Below are positions 39,574 to 48,381 of a DNA stretch of 64,000 nucleotides, piece by piece. The translations under genes were made by a program, and so were the position numbers. Source of the DNA: Aureimonas sp. OT7. GTDB lineage: Bacteria; Pseudomonadota; Alphaproteobacteria; Rhizobiales; Rhizobiaceae. The notes under the pieces were generated by a model that saw only the letters and a program-made list of their open reading frames with translations, was not told where the DNA came from and made no database searches. Numbering within the stretch: position 1 is the stretch's first letter; the number at the start of each line of letters is the position of its first letter. The stretch is from contig NZ_CP062167.1 of NCBI RefSeq assembly GCF_014844055.1, forward strand, positions 1,007,501 through 1,071,500. The letters are read 5' to 3'.

Positions 39574-40790
39574 GGCTGGGTTCGTCCGTTTGCGGGTTCC
39601 GCCTCGGCCGTCCGGGTGGACAGCGGCTGCCCCGTTTCCATCGACACCATCTGCGGCTCGACGCGGGCGCCGGGGCGCAGGCGTTGCAGGCCGTTGACGA
39701 CGATCCGCTCGTTCTCCGAGAGTCCGCTTTCCACGACCCGCATGTCGCCCGAGGCGCGGCCGAGCTTGACGCTGCGGTATTCCACCATGTCGTTTTCACC
39801 GACCACCAGCACGTAGCGCTTGTCCTGGTCGGTGCCGACGGCGCGTTCGGCCACCAGTATGGCCGGCGCCGCGTTCGCTTCGCCCAGGCGGATCCTGGCG
39901 AACTGGCCCGGCAGTAGCGCGCCGTCCGCGTTGGAGAACGCCACGCGGATACCCACCGTACCGTTGGCCGGATCGACGCTCGGGTCGATCAGCTGGATAT
40001 GACCCTCGACCGTGGCGCCGCCCGCCAGGTCCATTTCCACCGGCACGCGCTCCAGCGCGCCGGGGGCCGAGAGAAGATGGTCGACCGTCGCCTCGTCCGC
40101 ATCGAAGCTGGCATAGATCGGATCGACGGAAACCATGCGCGCCAGAACCGGCGAGCCGGCGCCTGCTGACACGAGGTTGCCCGTCGTCACCTCCAGCCGT
40201 CCGATACGCCCGGAAACCGGTGCGCGAATGTTCGTATAGGCAAGGTCGAGCCGCGCGCTGCGCAGCGTTGCCTCCGCCGAGGCCAGTTGCGCCTCGGCCT
40301 CCAGGCTCGCCTGGACGCGCCGCTCGTATTCCGAAATGGCGATCGTGCGGTTGCCTTGAAGCTGCGCGCCGCGCTGCAGTTCGCCGCGGGCATAGGCAAG
40401 CCGCGCCTTGGCGGCCTCGAGCTCGGATTGCGCGCGTGAGACCGCGGCCTGGTAGGGTGCCGGATCGATGGTGAGAAGCGGCGCGCCCTTTTCCACAAGG
40501 CTGCCCTCGCGGAAATGGGCGGCCTCGACGGCACCCTCGACGCGGGAGCGGATTTCGACCCGTTCGACGGCTTCGAGCCTTCCCGAATAGCGTGTCCAGA
40601 GTTTTACCGGCCGGCGCTCGACGCGAGCCACGGAGGCCGGCACGGCCACAGCCTGCTCTGCTTGCAGCGTATCCGCCCCGGCGTTGCGCCCGACGAATCC
40701 GATGCCGAGCAGGACGATGAAGAAAGCCAGCGTTGCGAGCGTGGCGAAAATGCCGACAACCCAGTTCACAATTCTGCGGATGCTGGACAT
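39570..40790 (-). CDS. RND efflux membrane fusion protein (adaptor)
   Basis: 406-residue periplasmic adaptor. N-terminal membrane anchor (WVVGIFATLATLAFFIVLLGIGFV), lipoyl half-motifs around SGRLEAVERVEIRSRVEGAVE and APVSGRIGRLEVTTGNLV, with an alpha-helical hairpin of about 90 residues between. The start at 40790 (MSSIRRIVN) has an AGGAAAA site; the longer frame crosses the regulator region. Ends with ATGA overlap into the pump gene. Confidence 0.94.
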   Translation of the reverse strand: MSSIRRIVNWVVGIFATLATLAFFIVLLGIGFVGRNAGADTLQAEQAVAVPASVARVERRPVKLWTRYSGRLEAVERVEIRSRVEGAVEAAHFREGSLVEKGAPLLTIDPAPYQAAVSRAQSELEAAKARLAYARGELQRGAQLQGNRTIAISEYERRVQASLEAEAQLASAEATLRSARLDLAYTNIRAPVSGRIGRLEVTTGNLVSAGAGSPVLARMVSVDPIYASFDADEATVDHLLSAPGALERVPVEMDLAGGATVEGHIQLIDPSVDPANGTVGIRVAFSNADGALLPGQFARIRLGEANAAPAILVAERAVGTDQDKRYVLVVGENDMVEYRSVKLGRASGDMRVVESGLSENERIVVNGLQRLRPGARVEPQMVSMETGQPLSTRTAEAEPANGRTQP

Positions 40791-40894
40791 GGCGTTTTCC
40801 TGATAATGGAGTGAAGACGAGTGTCGGCCGGCTGACGCCAAGCGCCAGCGGTCCATGCCCGGAAGACGAGGCCGGGCACCGGTGAGAATGTTGA

Positions 40895-40908
40895 TTACCG
40901 ATCGGTAA
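40895..40908. promoter_or_regulatory. TetR operator 1, perfect palindrome
   Basis: TTACCGATCGGTAA, a 14-base perfect palindrome between the divergent efflux operon and its TetR regulator. Confidence 0.75.
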
Positions 40909-40951
40909 GAAATGAGTTAGGGGCTTGGAACCGAAGTGTCAACGGACTAAT

Positions 40952-40965
40952 TTACCGATAGGTAT
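40952..40965. promoter_or_regulatory. TetR operator 2, imperfect palindrome
   Basis: TTACCGATAGGTAT differs from operator 1 at two of 14 positions. It lies 57 bases from the first copy (start to start) and about 45 bases before the TetR start codon, well placed for autorepression. Confidence 0.65.
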
Positions 40966-41010
40966 AAAATTTGACGACATCGGCTTGGCAGGCAGGAAAG
41001 GAATAATGCG

Positions 41011-41601
41011 ATGGGAGTCGGCCGTCCGCGGGAATTCGATCCCGATGTGGCCCTCGACAGGGCGATGGAGCTGTTCTGGCGCCAGGGCTATGAAGGGACT
41101 TCGCTGTCAGACCTGACGGAAGCGATGGGCATCGCCAAGCCAAGCCTGTACGCCGTGTTCGGCAACAAGGAGGAATTGTTCCGCAAGGCGCTGGATCGCT
41201 ACGCGTCGCGCCGTTCGGATACCGCCTGCGATGCCTTGAACGAGCCCACCTCGCGCCGTGCGATCGAGATGCTTCTGCTCGGCTTCGCCGGTGTCGGCGC
41301 CGAGGATGACAAGCCCAAGGGCTGCCTGATGGTGCAGGGCGCACTCGTCTGCAGCGAGGCCAGCGAAACCATCCGGCGGGAGCTGTGCGACCGGCGCGCC
41401 GAAAGCGAAGCCGCGCTCTGCCGCCGCATGCAGGAGTGGAAAGCCGCGGGCGACCTGCCTGACAGCGCCGATCCCGAGGGTCTTGCGCGATACGTCATGA
41501 CGGTCGCCAACGGCATCGCGGTCCAGGCGGCCAGCGGCGCCAGCAAGGAAGACCTGCGCCAGGTGGTGGAGATGACCATACGGACCTGGCCGCCGGCGTG
41601 A
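41011..41601 (+). CDS. TetR-family transcriptional repressor of the efflux pump
   Basis: 196 residues. N-terminal helix-turn-helix: GRPREFDPDVALDRAMELFWRQGYEGTSL, then AMGIAKPSLYAVFGNKEELF. The C-terminal domain with GCLMVQGALVCSEASETIRREL is typical of the AcrR-like group that pairs with RND pumps in alphaproteobacteria. Two palindromes of the same type lie in the shared promoter gap, and a third variant lies right after its stop codon. The inducing compound is unknown. Confidence 0.92.
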   Translation: MGVGRPREFDPDVALDRAMELFWRQGYEGTSLSDLTEAMGIAKPSLYAVFGNKEELFRKALDRYASRRSDTACDALNEPTSRRAIEMLLLGFAGVGAEDDKPKGCLMVQGALVCSEASETIRRELCDRRAESEAALCRRMQEWKAAGDLPDSADPEGLARYVMTVANGIAVQAASGASKEDLRQVVEMTIRTWPPA

Positions 41602-41607
41602 GCCGGC

Positions 41608-41621
41608 TTACCGACCGGCAA
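41608..41621. promoter_or_regulatory. Third TetR-operator-like site after the repressor gene
   Basis: TTACCGACCGGCAA matches 12 of 14 bases of operator 1. It lies 7 bases after the TetR stop and about 70 before the metal ATPase. It also sits inside a GCCGG/CCGGC hairpin, so it could simply be part of a weak terminator. Confidence 0.4.
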
Positions 41622-41653
41622 CCGTCCATCCGCCAGGCCCGATGATTTTTCGC

Positions 41654-41684
41654 TTGCTCCTCTAGTCGCTATAGGAAGCAAACT
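41654..41684 (+). promoter_or_regulatory. MerR-type (ZntR/CadR/PbrR-like) promoter-operator of the metal ATPase
   Basis: CCTCTAG (41659-41665) and CTATAGG (41669-41675) form an inverted repeat with one mismatch, between a -35 TTGCTC (41654-41659) and a weak -10 CAAACT (41679-41684). The 19-base spacer is the over-long type of MerR-activated promoters, and the layout matches known CadR and PbrR operators. Transcription would begin near 41691. No MerR-family gene is present in the window. Confidence 0.7.
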
Positions 41685-41737
41685 CCCGGATCATGATGGC
41701 CGCGTGCGTTGCGGCCCCTGCATTCGGGACGGGTTCG

Positions 41738-44008
41738 ATGAGAGACGATAGCGTGCAACGGCGGGAATGGACGATCACGGGGATGGACTGCGCTTCCTGC
41801 GCGACCAAGGTCCAGAATGCGCTCGGCCGGCTGCCGGGCGTCTCCGAAGTCAGGGTCGGTCTGATGAGCGAGCGTCTCTCGCTCGATCTCCTTCCCGGCG
41901 TCGGCACGGATGCCGATGTGGAAAATGCGGTCCGCCGGCTCGGCTACGGCATCACCCCGCGCGACAGCGGGGCCGTCCAGGACCATGAAAAGCAAGGCGA
42001 CGCCGGGGCGTGTTGCGGTGGCCATGCCGCCGCCGACGCGGCAGGCCATCACCACGATCATGACCACGCGGCGGGGGATGCCGTGCATGGCAGGCACGTC
42101 CATGATGACCCCGCCGAACGGGGCAGGCGCTGGTTCCAGACCGCGAAAGGCCGCCTCGTTCTGCTGACGGGGGCTTTGCTGGCCTGCGCCTGGGCTATCG
42201 AGATGCTTGTGGGCGCCAGCTACGGCTACTGGGCGTTCCTGGCGGCGTGTCTGATCGGGGTGGCGCCCGTCGCGCGCCGCGCCTTCGCGGCGGCGCGTAT
42301 GGGCCAGCCCTTCACCATCGAAAGCCTCATGACCATCGCGGTGGTCGGCGCCTTGTGGATCGGCGCGGCCGAGGAAGCCGCGCTCGTCGTATTTCTCTTC
42401 GCGGTCGGCGAAGTGCTGGAGGGCGTCGCGGCCGGCAAGGCGCGGGACGGCATCCGGGCGCTGGCCGACCTTGTGCCCAAGACGGCTCTTCTGGACGTTG
42501 GCGGCACCACGCGTGAGGTGGCGGCCGACACCCTGCGCATCGGCCAGACGGTGCTGGTGCGTCCCGGCGACCGGATCCCCGCCGACGGCGAGATCGCCGA
42601 TGGCACGAGCGGCATCGACGAGAGCCCGGTGACGGGCGAAAGCGTGCCGCTGACGAAGGGGCCGGGGGAAGCCGTTTTTGCCGGTTCCATCAATACCGAG
42701 GCGGTCCTGCGCGTCACGGTGACGAAGGAGCCGTCCGACAACACCATTGCCCGCATCATCCGCCTGGTGGAGGACGCGGAAGAGGCGCGGGCGCCCACCG
42801 AGCGCTTCATTGACCGGTTCAGCCGCTGGTACATGCCGGCCATCGTGGCGCTCGCCGCTTTGGTCGTGCTGGTTCCGCCGCTGGCTTCCGGTGCGGACTG
42901 GGACATTTGGGTCTATCGCGGGCTTGCCCTGCTTCTGATCGGCTGCCCCTGCGCCCTGGTCATTTCCGTGCCCGCATCCATCGCCTCGTCGCTGTCGGCC
43001 GGGGCGCGCAAGGGCCTTCTGATGAAGGGCGGCGCGGTCATCGAGGCAACCTCGGCGGTGCGAATGGTGGCCTTCGACAAGACGGGCACCCTCACGCATG
43101 GCAGGCCGGAGGTGGTGGACGTCCGCCCCGCCGCCGGGGTGGAGGCGGCCGAGCTTCTGGCCGTCGCGGCCGCGGTCGAAGCCGGCTCGAGCCATCCGCT
43201 GGCACGGGCGGTGCTGAAGCGCGCGGGCGCCGACGACGTCGCGGCGATGTCCGCCGCCAACGCACGGGCCATGCCGGGCAAGGGCGCCGAGGCGATGGTC
43301 GACGGTGCGCGCGCCGTCGTCGCCTCGCCGCGCCATGCCGCGACCGAAGGCGGCATCGATGCCGAAGGCGCAGAGCTGGCCGAGACGATGGAAACCGAAG
43401 GCAAGACGGTCGTCGCCGTCTACCGGGAGGGGCGTCCGCTGGGCATCCTGGCCTTGCGCGACGAGGCGCGCGAGGACGCGCGGGATGCCATCGGCCAGTT
43501 GCAGAGGATGGGCGTCGGCGCGGTGATGCTGACCGGCGACAACCCCCGTACCGCCAAGGCGGTCGCCGGCGGCCTCGGCGTGGACTTCAAGGCCGGAATG
43601 ATGCCGGAGGACAAGCTGGCGACGGTGCGCGAGATCGGCGCACAAGGCGGCGTCATGATGATCGGCGACGGCATCAACGACGCGCCGGCCCTCAAGCAGG
43701 CGGCCGTCGGCGTTGCGATGGGGTCAGGCACGGACGTGGCACTGGAAACGGCCGACGCGGCGATCCTGCGCGACAGGGTGGTGGATGTGCCGGCGCTTAT
43801 CCGGCTGGCGCGCGCCACCATGGGCAACATCCACCAGAACGTGGCCATCGCGCTGGGATTGAAGGCCGTATTCCTGGTGACGTCCGTCCTGGGCATCACC
43901 GGCCTATGGATCGCCATCCTGGCGGATACCGGCGCCACCGTGCTGGTGACGTTGAACGCCTTGCGTCTTCTGGGCTTCGATCCGACGCGGGAGCGCTCTC
44001 ACCAATAG
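41738..44008 (+). CDS. zntA: Zn(II)/Cd(II)/Pb(II)-exporting P1B-type ATPase
   Basis: 756-residue inner-membrane efflux ATPase. N-terminal heavy-metal domain with GMDCASC, then a CCGGH plus His-rich stretch (HHHDHDH) that can bind metal; membrane CPC motif in IGCPCALVIS; phosphorylation site DKTGTLTHG; HP locus SSHPLARAV; hinge GDGINDAPALKQA; and last-helix Lys and Asp residues of the Zn/Cd/Pb subgroup (GLKAVFLV, ILADTGATVLVTLNALRLL). ATG 41738 is preferred because the predicted transcript starts near 41691 and GGGACGGG precedes it; the frame is open from ATG 41693. Substrate class is supported by the motifs and the MerR-type promoter. Confidence 0.93.
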   Translation: MRDDSVQRREWTITGMDCASCATKVQNALGRLPGVSEVRVGLMSERLSLDLLPGVGTDADVENAVRRLGYGITPRDSGAVQDHEKQGDAGACCGGHAAADAAGHHHDHDHAAGDAVHGRHVHDDPAERGRRWFQTAKGRLVLLTGALLACAWAIEMLVGASYGYWAFLAACLIGVAPVARRAFAAARMGQPFTIESLMTIAVVGALWIGAAEEAALVVFLFAVGEVLEGVAAGKARDGIRALADLVPKTALLDVGGTTREVAADTLRIGQTVLVRPGDRIPADGEIADGTSGIDESPVTGESVPLTKGPGEAVFAGSINTEAVLRVTVTKEPSDNTIARIIRLVEDAEEARAPTERFIDRFSRWYMPAIVALAALVVLVPPLASGADWDIWVYRGLALLLIGCPCALVISVPASIASSLSAGARKGLLMKGGAVIEATSAVRMVAFDKTGTLTHGRPEVVDVRPAAGVEAAELLAVAAAVEAGSSHPLARAVLKRAGADDVAAMSAANARAMPGKGAEAMVDGARAVVASPRHAATEGGIDAEGAELAETMETEGKTVVAVYREGRPLGILALRDEAREDARDAIGQLQRMGVGAVMLTGDNPRTAKAVAGGLGVDFKAGMMPEDKLATVREIGAQGGVMMIGDGINDAPALKQAAVGVAMGSGTDVALETADAAILRDRVVDVPALIRLARATMGNIHQNVAIALGLKAVFLVTSVLGITGLWIAILADTGATVLVTLNALRLLGFDPTRERSHQ

Positions 44009-44024
44009 CCGGGACTGCAACCGC

Positions 44025-44071
44025 CTTTCATGGAACCGCCGCAATAGCTTCATGCGCCCGTCATGGAACCG
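44025..44071 (+). promoter_or_regulatory. Direct repeats upstream of the Ugp-like operon, Pho-box-like
   Basis: TCATGGAACCG occurs twice (44028-44038 and 44061-44071), 33 bases apart, with a TTCAT between them (44049-44053). Seven-base units CTTTCAT (44025), GCTTCAT (44047) and CCGTCAT (44058) fall on an 11-base grid. Two differ from the PhoB half-site CTGTCAT at one position. That spacing is the Pho-box spacing, but the match is imperfect. Confidence 0.4.
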
Positions 44072-44106
44072 GCCGATATGGCTCCACCAAAGGTTAGGAG
44101 CAAGGC

Positions 44107-45246
44107 ATGTCGGCGCAATCGGTGGAGCTTGTCGGGATCGGCAAGCGGTTCGGCTCGGAAGAGGTGCTGAAGGGCATCGACCTCAGCGTGCGTGCCGGCG
44201 AGTTCCTGTCGCTGGTCGGCATGTCGGGCTGCGGAAAATCGACCCTTCTGCGGCTGATCGCGGGGCTGGAAGCGCCGGACAGCGGGTCCGTCGCCATCGG
44301 CGGCGAAACGGTGACCGACCGCGATCCGAGCGACCGCAACCTGGCCATGGTGTTCCAGTCCTATGCGCTGTATCCGCACATGACGGTCCGGCAGAACATC
44401 GCGACGCCGCTGCGCATGCGGCGACTGTCGGCCTTCGCGCGCCTGCCGCTTGCCGGCCGTCTTGCGCCGGGCCGCCGCGCCGCAATGCGCGCCATCGACG
44501 CCGAAGTGGAGGAAGCCGCCCGGACGCTGCGGATCGAGCCTCTTCTGGACCGGCGGCCAGCCCAGCTTTCGGGCGGCCAGCGGCAGCGCGTCGCCCTGGC
44601 CCGAGCGCTGGTGCGCCAGCCGGCCGCTTTCCTGATGGACGAGCCGTTGTCGAACCTCGACGCCAAGCTGCGCGCCCATATGCGCGACGAGCTCGCAGGG
44701 CTGCACCGGCGTCTCGGCGCGACCTTCATCTACGTCACGCACGACCAGACCGAAGCGATGACCATGTCCGATCGCATTGCGCTCATGGAAGGCGGGCGGA
44801 TCCTGCAGCTGGGCACGCCGGCCGAGCTGTACGAACGTCCCGACAGCCTTGCCGTCGCCCGCTTCATCGGCACACCCACCATCAATGCCGTTCCGGCGAC
44901 CGTCGACACCGGCGGGCAGATCGGCGTGTTCGGCTACAGGCTCGGTATTGCCTGCGAGGAAGCGCGCGGCTCCTGCACCCTCTGCATCCGGCCGGAAGAC
45001 GTGCGCTTTGCCACCGATGGCATGCCGGCGCGGGTGATCCGCAGCGAAATCCATGGGGCGGACCGCTATCTGACGCTGCTCGTGGAAGACGGTGCCGAGA
45101 TCACCATGCGTACGCGTGTCGGTGACAGCCTGCCCATGGATGGCGACGGTACCGCCTGGATCGCGTTCGACCGGCGGCGTGTCCACCTTTTCGATGCTTC
45201 CGGCCGGCGGCTGGAAGCCCGGACGCGCGAGAAGGTGGCCGCATGA
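44107..45246 (+). CDS. ABC importer ATPase, MalK/UgpC type
   Basis: 379 residues. Walker A GMSGCGKST near residue 39, signature LSGGQRQR, Walker B FLMDEPLSNLD, switch His in VTHDQ, then a C-terminal TOBE/OB region (CIRPEDVRFA). A basic insertion of about 25 residues (LSAFARLPLAGRLAPGRRA) in the helical domain is longer than usual. First gene of a five-gene unit: ATPase, two permeases, binding protein, phosphodiesterase. It overlaps the next gene by 4 bases. Confidence 0.94.
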   Translation: MSAQSVELVGIGKRFGSEEVLKGIDLSVRAGEFLSLVGMSGCGKSTLLRLIAGLEAPDSGSVAIGGETVTDRDPSDRNLAMVFQSYALYPHMTVRQNIATPLRMRRLSAFARLPLAGRLAPGRRAAMRAIDAEVEEAARTLRIEPLLDRRPAQLSGGQRQRVALARALVRQPAAFLMDEPLSNLDAKLRAHMRDELAGLHRRLGATFIYVTHDQTEAMTMSDRIALMEGGRILQLGTPAELYERPDSLAVARFIGTPTINAVPATVDTGGQIGVFGYRLGIACEEARGSCTLCIRPEDVRFATDGMPARVIRSEIHGADRYLTLLVEDGAEITMRTRVGDSLPMDGDGTAWIAFDRRRVHLFDASGRRLEARTREKVAA

Positions 45247-46169
45247 GCGCCGCCGACATCGCCCTGTCCGGTGCCGCCGCACCCGCCACCGCGGCCCGTC
45301 GTCCGGCGCGTCGCCGCTGGGTCGGGCTGGCCTTCGCCGCGCCCGCGATGCTTCTTCTGCTGGGCATCTATATCCTGCCGATGGCGGCGTTGGGCGCCTT
45401 TTCCGTCACCGATTATCAGCTGGGTGCACTGACCTTCGGCTTCGTCGGCCTTGACAACTTCGCGGCCGCCTTTTCCGATCCCGTCTTCATACGGGCCATG
45501 GGCAACACGCTTCTCTATGCCTTGATCGTCATCCCCTTCGGAGTCGGTCTCGGCCTCGGGGCGGCGCTGCTGGTGGACGGAACCAAACGCAGCCGGCCTT
45601 TCTGGGAGGTCGCCTATTTCCTGCCCGTCACGGCCACCCTCGTCGCCATGGCGACGGTATGGCAGTTCCTGCTGCACCCATCGCTCGGGCCGGTCAACGC
45701 GGCAATCAGGTCGCTGGGCCTCGACCCCGTCTACTTCCTGTCCAATCCCGTCCTGCTGATCCCGACCCTGGCGCTGATCGGCATCTGGCAGGTGCTCGGG
45801 TTCAACATGGTGCTGTTCCTGGCGGGGCTGACGAACATTCCGCAGGATCTCTACGAGGCCGCACGGCTGGACGGCGCGAAAAGCCCGATCGACCGGTTCC
45901 TGACGGTGACATGGCCGATGCTGGGGCCGATCACGATGTTCGTCGTGGTCACCACCTCCATATCGGCGCTCAAGGTGTTCGAAACCGTCGCGGTGCTGAC
46001 GAAGGGGCGTTCGGGCTCGGAAACGGTGCTCTACGCGCTGTATCTCGAAGGCTTCGAATACGCCAACACCGGCTATGCCGCGGCGCTGACGCTGATCTTC
46101 CTGGCACTGGTGCTCGTGCTGTCCATCGGCCAGACGATCTCGATGGACCGGAAGGTGCACTACCGATGA
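45243..46169 (+). CDS. ABC importer permease (MalF/UgpA type)
   Basis: 308 residues, six helices. The cytoplasmic EAA loop is clear: YEAARLDGAKSPIDRFLTVTWPML. First helix LAFAAPAMLLLLGIYILPM, later FLAGLTNIPQDL and ISALKVFETVAVLTKG. Starts with ATGA overlap to the ATPase and ends with ATGA overlap to the second permease. Confidence 0.93.
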   Translation: MSAADIALSGAAAPATAARRPARRRWVGLAFAAPAMLLLLGIYILPMAALGAFSVTDYQLGALTFGFVGLDNFAAAFSDPVFIRAMGNTLLYALIVIPFGVGLGLGAALLVDGTKRSRPFWEVAYFLPVTATLVAMATVWQFLLHPSLGPVNAAIRSLGLDPVYFLSNPVLLIPTLALIGIWQVLGFNMVLFLAGLTNIPQDLYEAARLDGAKSPIDRFLTVTWPMLGPITMFVVVTTSISALKVFETVAVLTKGRSGSETVLYALYLEGFEYANTGYAAALTLIFLALVLVLSIGQTISMDRKVHYR

Positions 46170-46987
46170 CCCGCTCCGGCCAGTTCTTTCGCTTTCTCGC
46201 CCTGGCTGTCGGCGCAGCGGCCATGCTTCTGCCCTTCTACTGGATGGTCCTGACCTCGCTGCGCTCGCCGGCCGAGATATTCGATGTCTCGTTGTGGCCG
46301 TCCATCTCGCCGTCCGATGCCGTCGACAATTATGCGCGTGCCGCCGGGCAGGTGCCGATGGGGCGCTTCATGCTCAATGGTGCCATCGTCTGCATCGGCA
46401 TTCTTGCGGTGCAGGTGCTGACGGCGGTGCCGGCTGCCTATGCGCTGGCAAAGCTTCCATTTCCGGGAAGGCGGCTTTTGATGACGCTGGTCATCGCCGC
46501 CCTGTGCATCCCGATGCAGGCGCTGGCGCTGCCGCTCTTCGTCGGCCTGGCCATGACGCAGATGCTGAACAGCTATTTCGCGATGATGCTGCCCTTCTTC
46601 CTGTCGGTTTTCGCCATCTTCCTGTTTCGCCAGGCGTTCCGCAGCTACCCGGACGAGATCATCGAAGCGGCCAGGATGGACGGCTTCTCCGAAATGGAGA
46701 TCTGCTGGCGGCTCGTGCTGCGCGGTGCGCTGCCGTCGCTTGCGGCCTTCTCGGTGTTTTCGGTCGTTGCGCACTGGAACGACCTCTACTGGCCGATGAT
46801 CGTCGTATCGGACACCAATCTCGCGCCGCCGCCGCTGGGCATGCTGTTTTTCTCGGATGTCGAGTCCGGAGCCAACTACGGCGCGCTGATGGCCGGCGCC
46901 ACTCTGATCACCGCCCCCATGGTCGTCTGCTTCCTGATGGCGCGGCGGCACTTCATCGCCGGAATCACCATGACCGGCGTCAAGTAA
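46166..46987 (+). CDS. ABC importer permease (MalG/UgpE type)
   Basis: 273 residues, six helices. FYWMVLTSLRSPAEIF at the start, AAYALAKLPFPGRRLLMTLVIA, and the EAA loop IIEAARMDGFSEMEICWRLVL are conserved in the MalG/UgpE group. The start at 46166 overlaps the upstream stop. Followed after 48 bases by the binding protein. Confidence 0.93.
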   Translation: MTRSGQFFRFLALAVGAAAMLLPFYWMVLTSLRSPAEIFDVSLWPSISPSDAVDNYARAAGQVPMGRFMLNGAIVCIGILAVQVLTAVPAAYALAKLPFPGRRLLMTLVIAALCIPMQALALPLFVGLAMTQMLNSYFAMMLPFFLSVFAIFLFRQAFRSYPDEIIEAARMDGFSEMEICWRLVLRGALPSLAAFSVFSVVAHWNDLYWPMIVVSDTNLAPPPLGMLFFSDVESGANYGALMAGATLITAPMVVCFLMARRHFIAGITMTGVK

Positions 46988-47035
46988 CCGGACGGCGGGA
47001 AAAAGCCGTCCGACCTATCGACAGGAGATATCGAC

Positions 47036-48319
47036 ATGTCGCTTCCCACCCGCATCGTGGCCGGCGCGCTGGCGCTTGGCCTGACGCTTCCGGGCATCGC
47101 TCGCGCCGAGCCCGTGGAGTTGCAGGTTCTCTACAACCTGCCCGGCTTCACCAAATTCCACCAGCCGCTGGCCGACCAGTTCATGGCGGCGAACCCGGAC
47201 ATCAAGATCAACTTCCTGGCGCCCGCTGCCGGGTACAACGAGGGTCAGCAGCAGGTGCTGCGGGCCGCCGTCACCGGTAACCTGCCGGACGTCTACTTCT
47301 CCGGCTACAACCTGACGGCCGAGCTCGTCGGCGCCCTGGCGCCCCGCTCGCAGATCACCGATCTGGCGCCCTTTATCGAGGCGGAGGGCGGACAGGCGTT
47401 CCTGGATGAGAACTATACGCCCAAGATGGCGGCGCTCGGCCAGATCGACGGCAAGCAATACGGCCTCCCGGTCAACGCTTCCTCCCCCATCGTCTATGTC
47501 AACGCCGACCTGGTGCGGCAGGCGGGCGGCGACCCGGACAACATGCCCGACACGTTCGATGGCCTCATCGACCTGGCCGCGAAGATCGACGCGCTCGACC
47601 CGCGCTATGCCGGTATGGGATACGATATCGGCGGCTGGCCGGACGACTGGCTGTGGCAGGCGCTGATCTTCCAGCAGGGCGGCACGCTTGTCGACGCACA
47701 GACCGGCACCGTCGCGTTCGACGGCGAAACGGGATTGAACGCCATGAAGCTGGTGCGCCGCTTCGTGACGGAAGGCGGCCAGGAGATGCTGGACTGGGAT
47801 CAGTCCCGCCAGCAGTTCGGGGCCGGATTGACGGGCTTCATCTTTTCCACCCCCGCCCATGTCCAGACCATCGAGGGGCTGGTGGGCGAGCGGTTCGAGC
47901 TGACCACCGCCACCTTCCCGCTGGAGAACAAGGAGACTGGCGGCGTGCCGACCGGTGGCAACTCGGCCGTCATCCTGACGCAGGACCCTGCGCTCCAGCA
48001 GGCTGCGTGGAAATACCTGAAGTGGATCACCGGTGCCGAGGCGCAGAACCAGATCGTGCGCATCACCGGCTACCTGCCGACCAACAAGCGCGCGACCGGT
48101 CCGGATTACCTTGCGCCCTATTATGCCAAGAACCCCAATGTCGAAACGGCGTCGCTGCAGGCCGACCGCTCGCTGCCCTGGGCCGGGTATCCGGGCGGTG
48201 ACTCCGTGCGCATCTGGCGCACGCAACGCGACATCATCGGCACCGTCATGCGCGGCGAGGTGACGCCGGAAGACGGCCTGAAGGAGATCGTCGCGCAGAC
48301 GAACGCCCTGATGAAGTGA
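47036..48319 (+). CDS. ABC importer extracellular solute-binding protein (UgpB-like, family 1)
   Basis: 427 residues with a Sec signal peptide (RIVAGALALGLTLPGIARAE). VELQVLYNLPGFTKFHQPLADQF, PDVYFSGYN, YGLPVNASSPIVYVNADLVRQAGGDPDNMP and YLKWITGAEAQNQIVRITGYLPTN follow the UgpB/sugar-binding fold. AGGAGAT precedes ATG 47036. The downstream phosphodiesterase points to glycerophosphodiester or glycerol-3-phosphate as ligand, though a sugar is not excluded. Confidence 0.9.
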   Translation: MSLPTRIVAGALALGLTLPGIARAEPVELQVLYNLPGFTKFHQPLADQFMAANPDIKINFLAPAAGYNEGQQQVLRAAVTGNLPDVYFSGYNLTAELVGALAPRSQITDLAPFIEAEGGQAFLDENYTPKMAALGQIDGKQYGLPVNASSPIVYVNADLVRQAGGDPDNMPDTFDGLIDLAAKIDALDPRYAGMGYDIGGWPDDWLWQALIFQQGGTLVDAQTGTVAFDGETGLNAMKLVRRFVTEGGQEMLDWDQSRQQFGAGLTGFIFSTPAHVQTIEGLVGERFELTTATFPLENKETGGVPTGGNSAVILTQDPALQQAAWKYLKWITGAEAQNQIVRITGYLPTNKRATGPDYLAPYYAKNPNVETASLQADRSLPWAGYPGGDSVRIWRTQRDIIGTVMRGEVTPEDGLKEIVAQTNALMK

Positions 48320-48381
48320 CCCGGGAACCGGGACGGGCGCGCGCGGCCATGCCGCCGCGCCCCATTCGGAAAGACGATACC

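Noticed and set aside
41669..43645. 658-codon minus-strand frame opposite the metal ATPase
   Set aside because: Antisense of all P-type ATPase motifs, no independent support.
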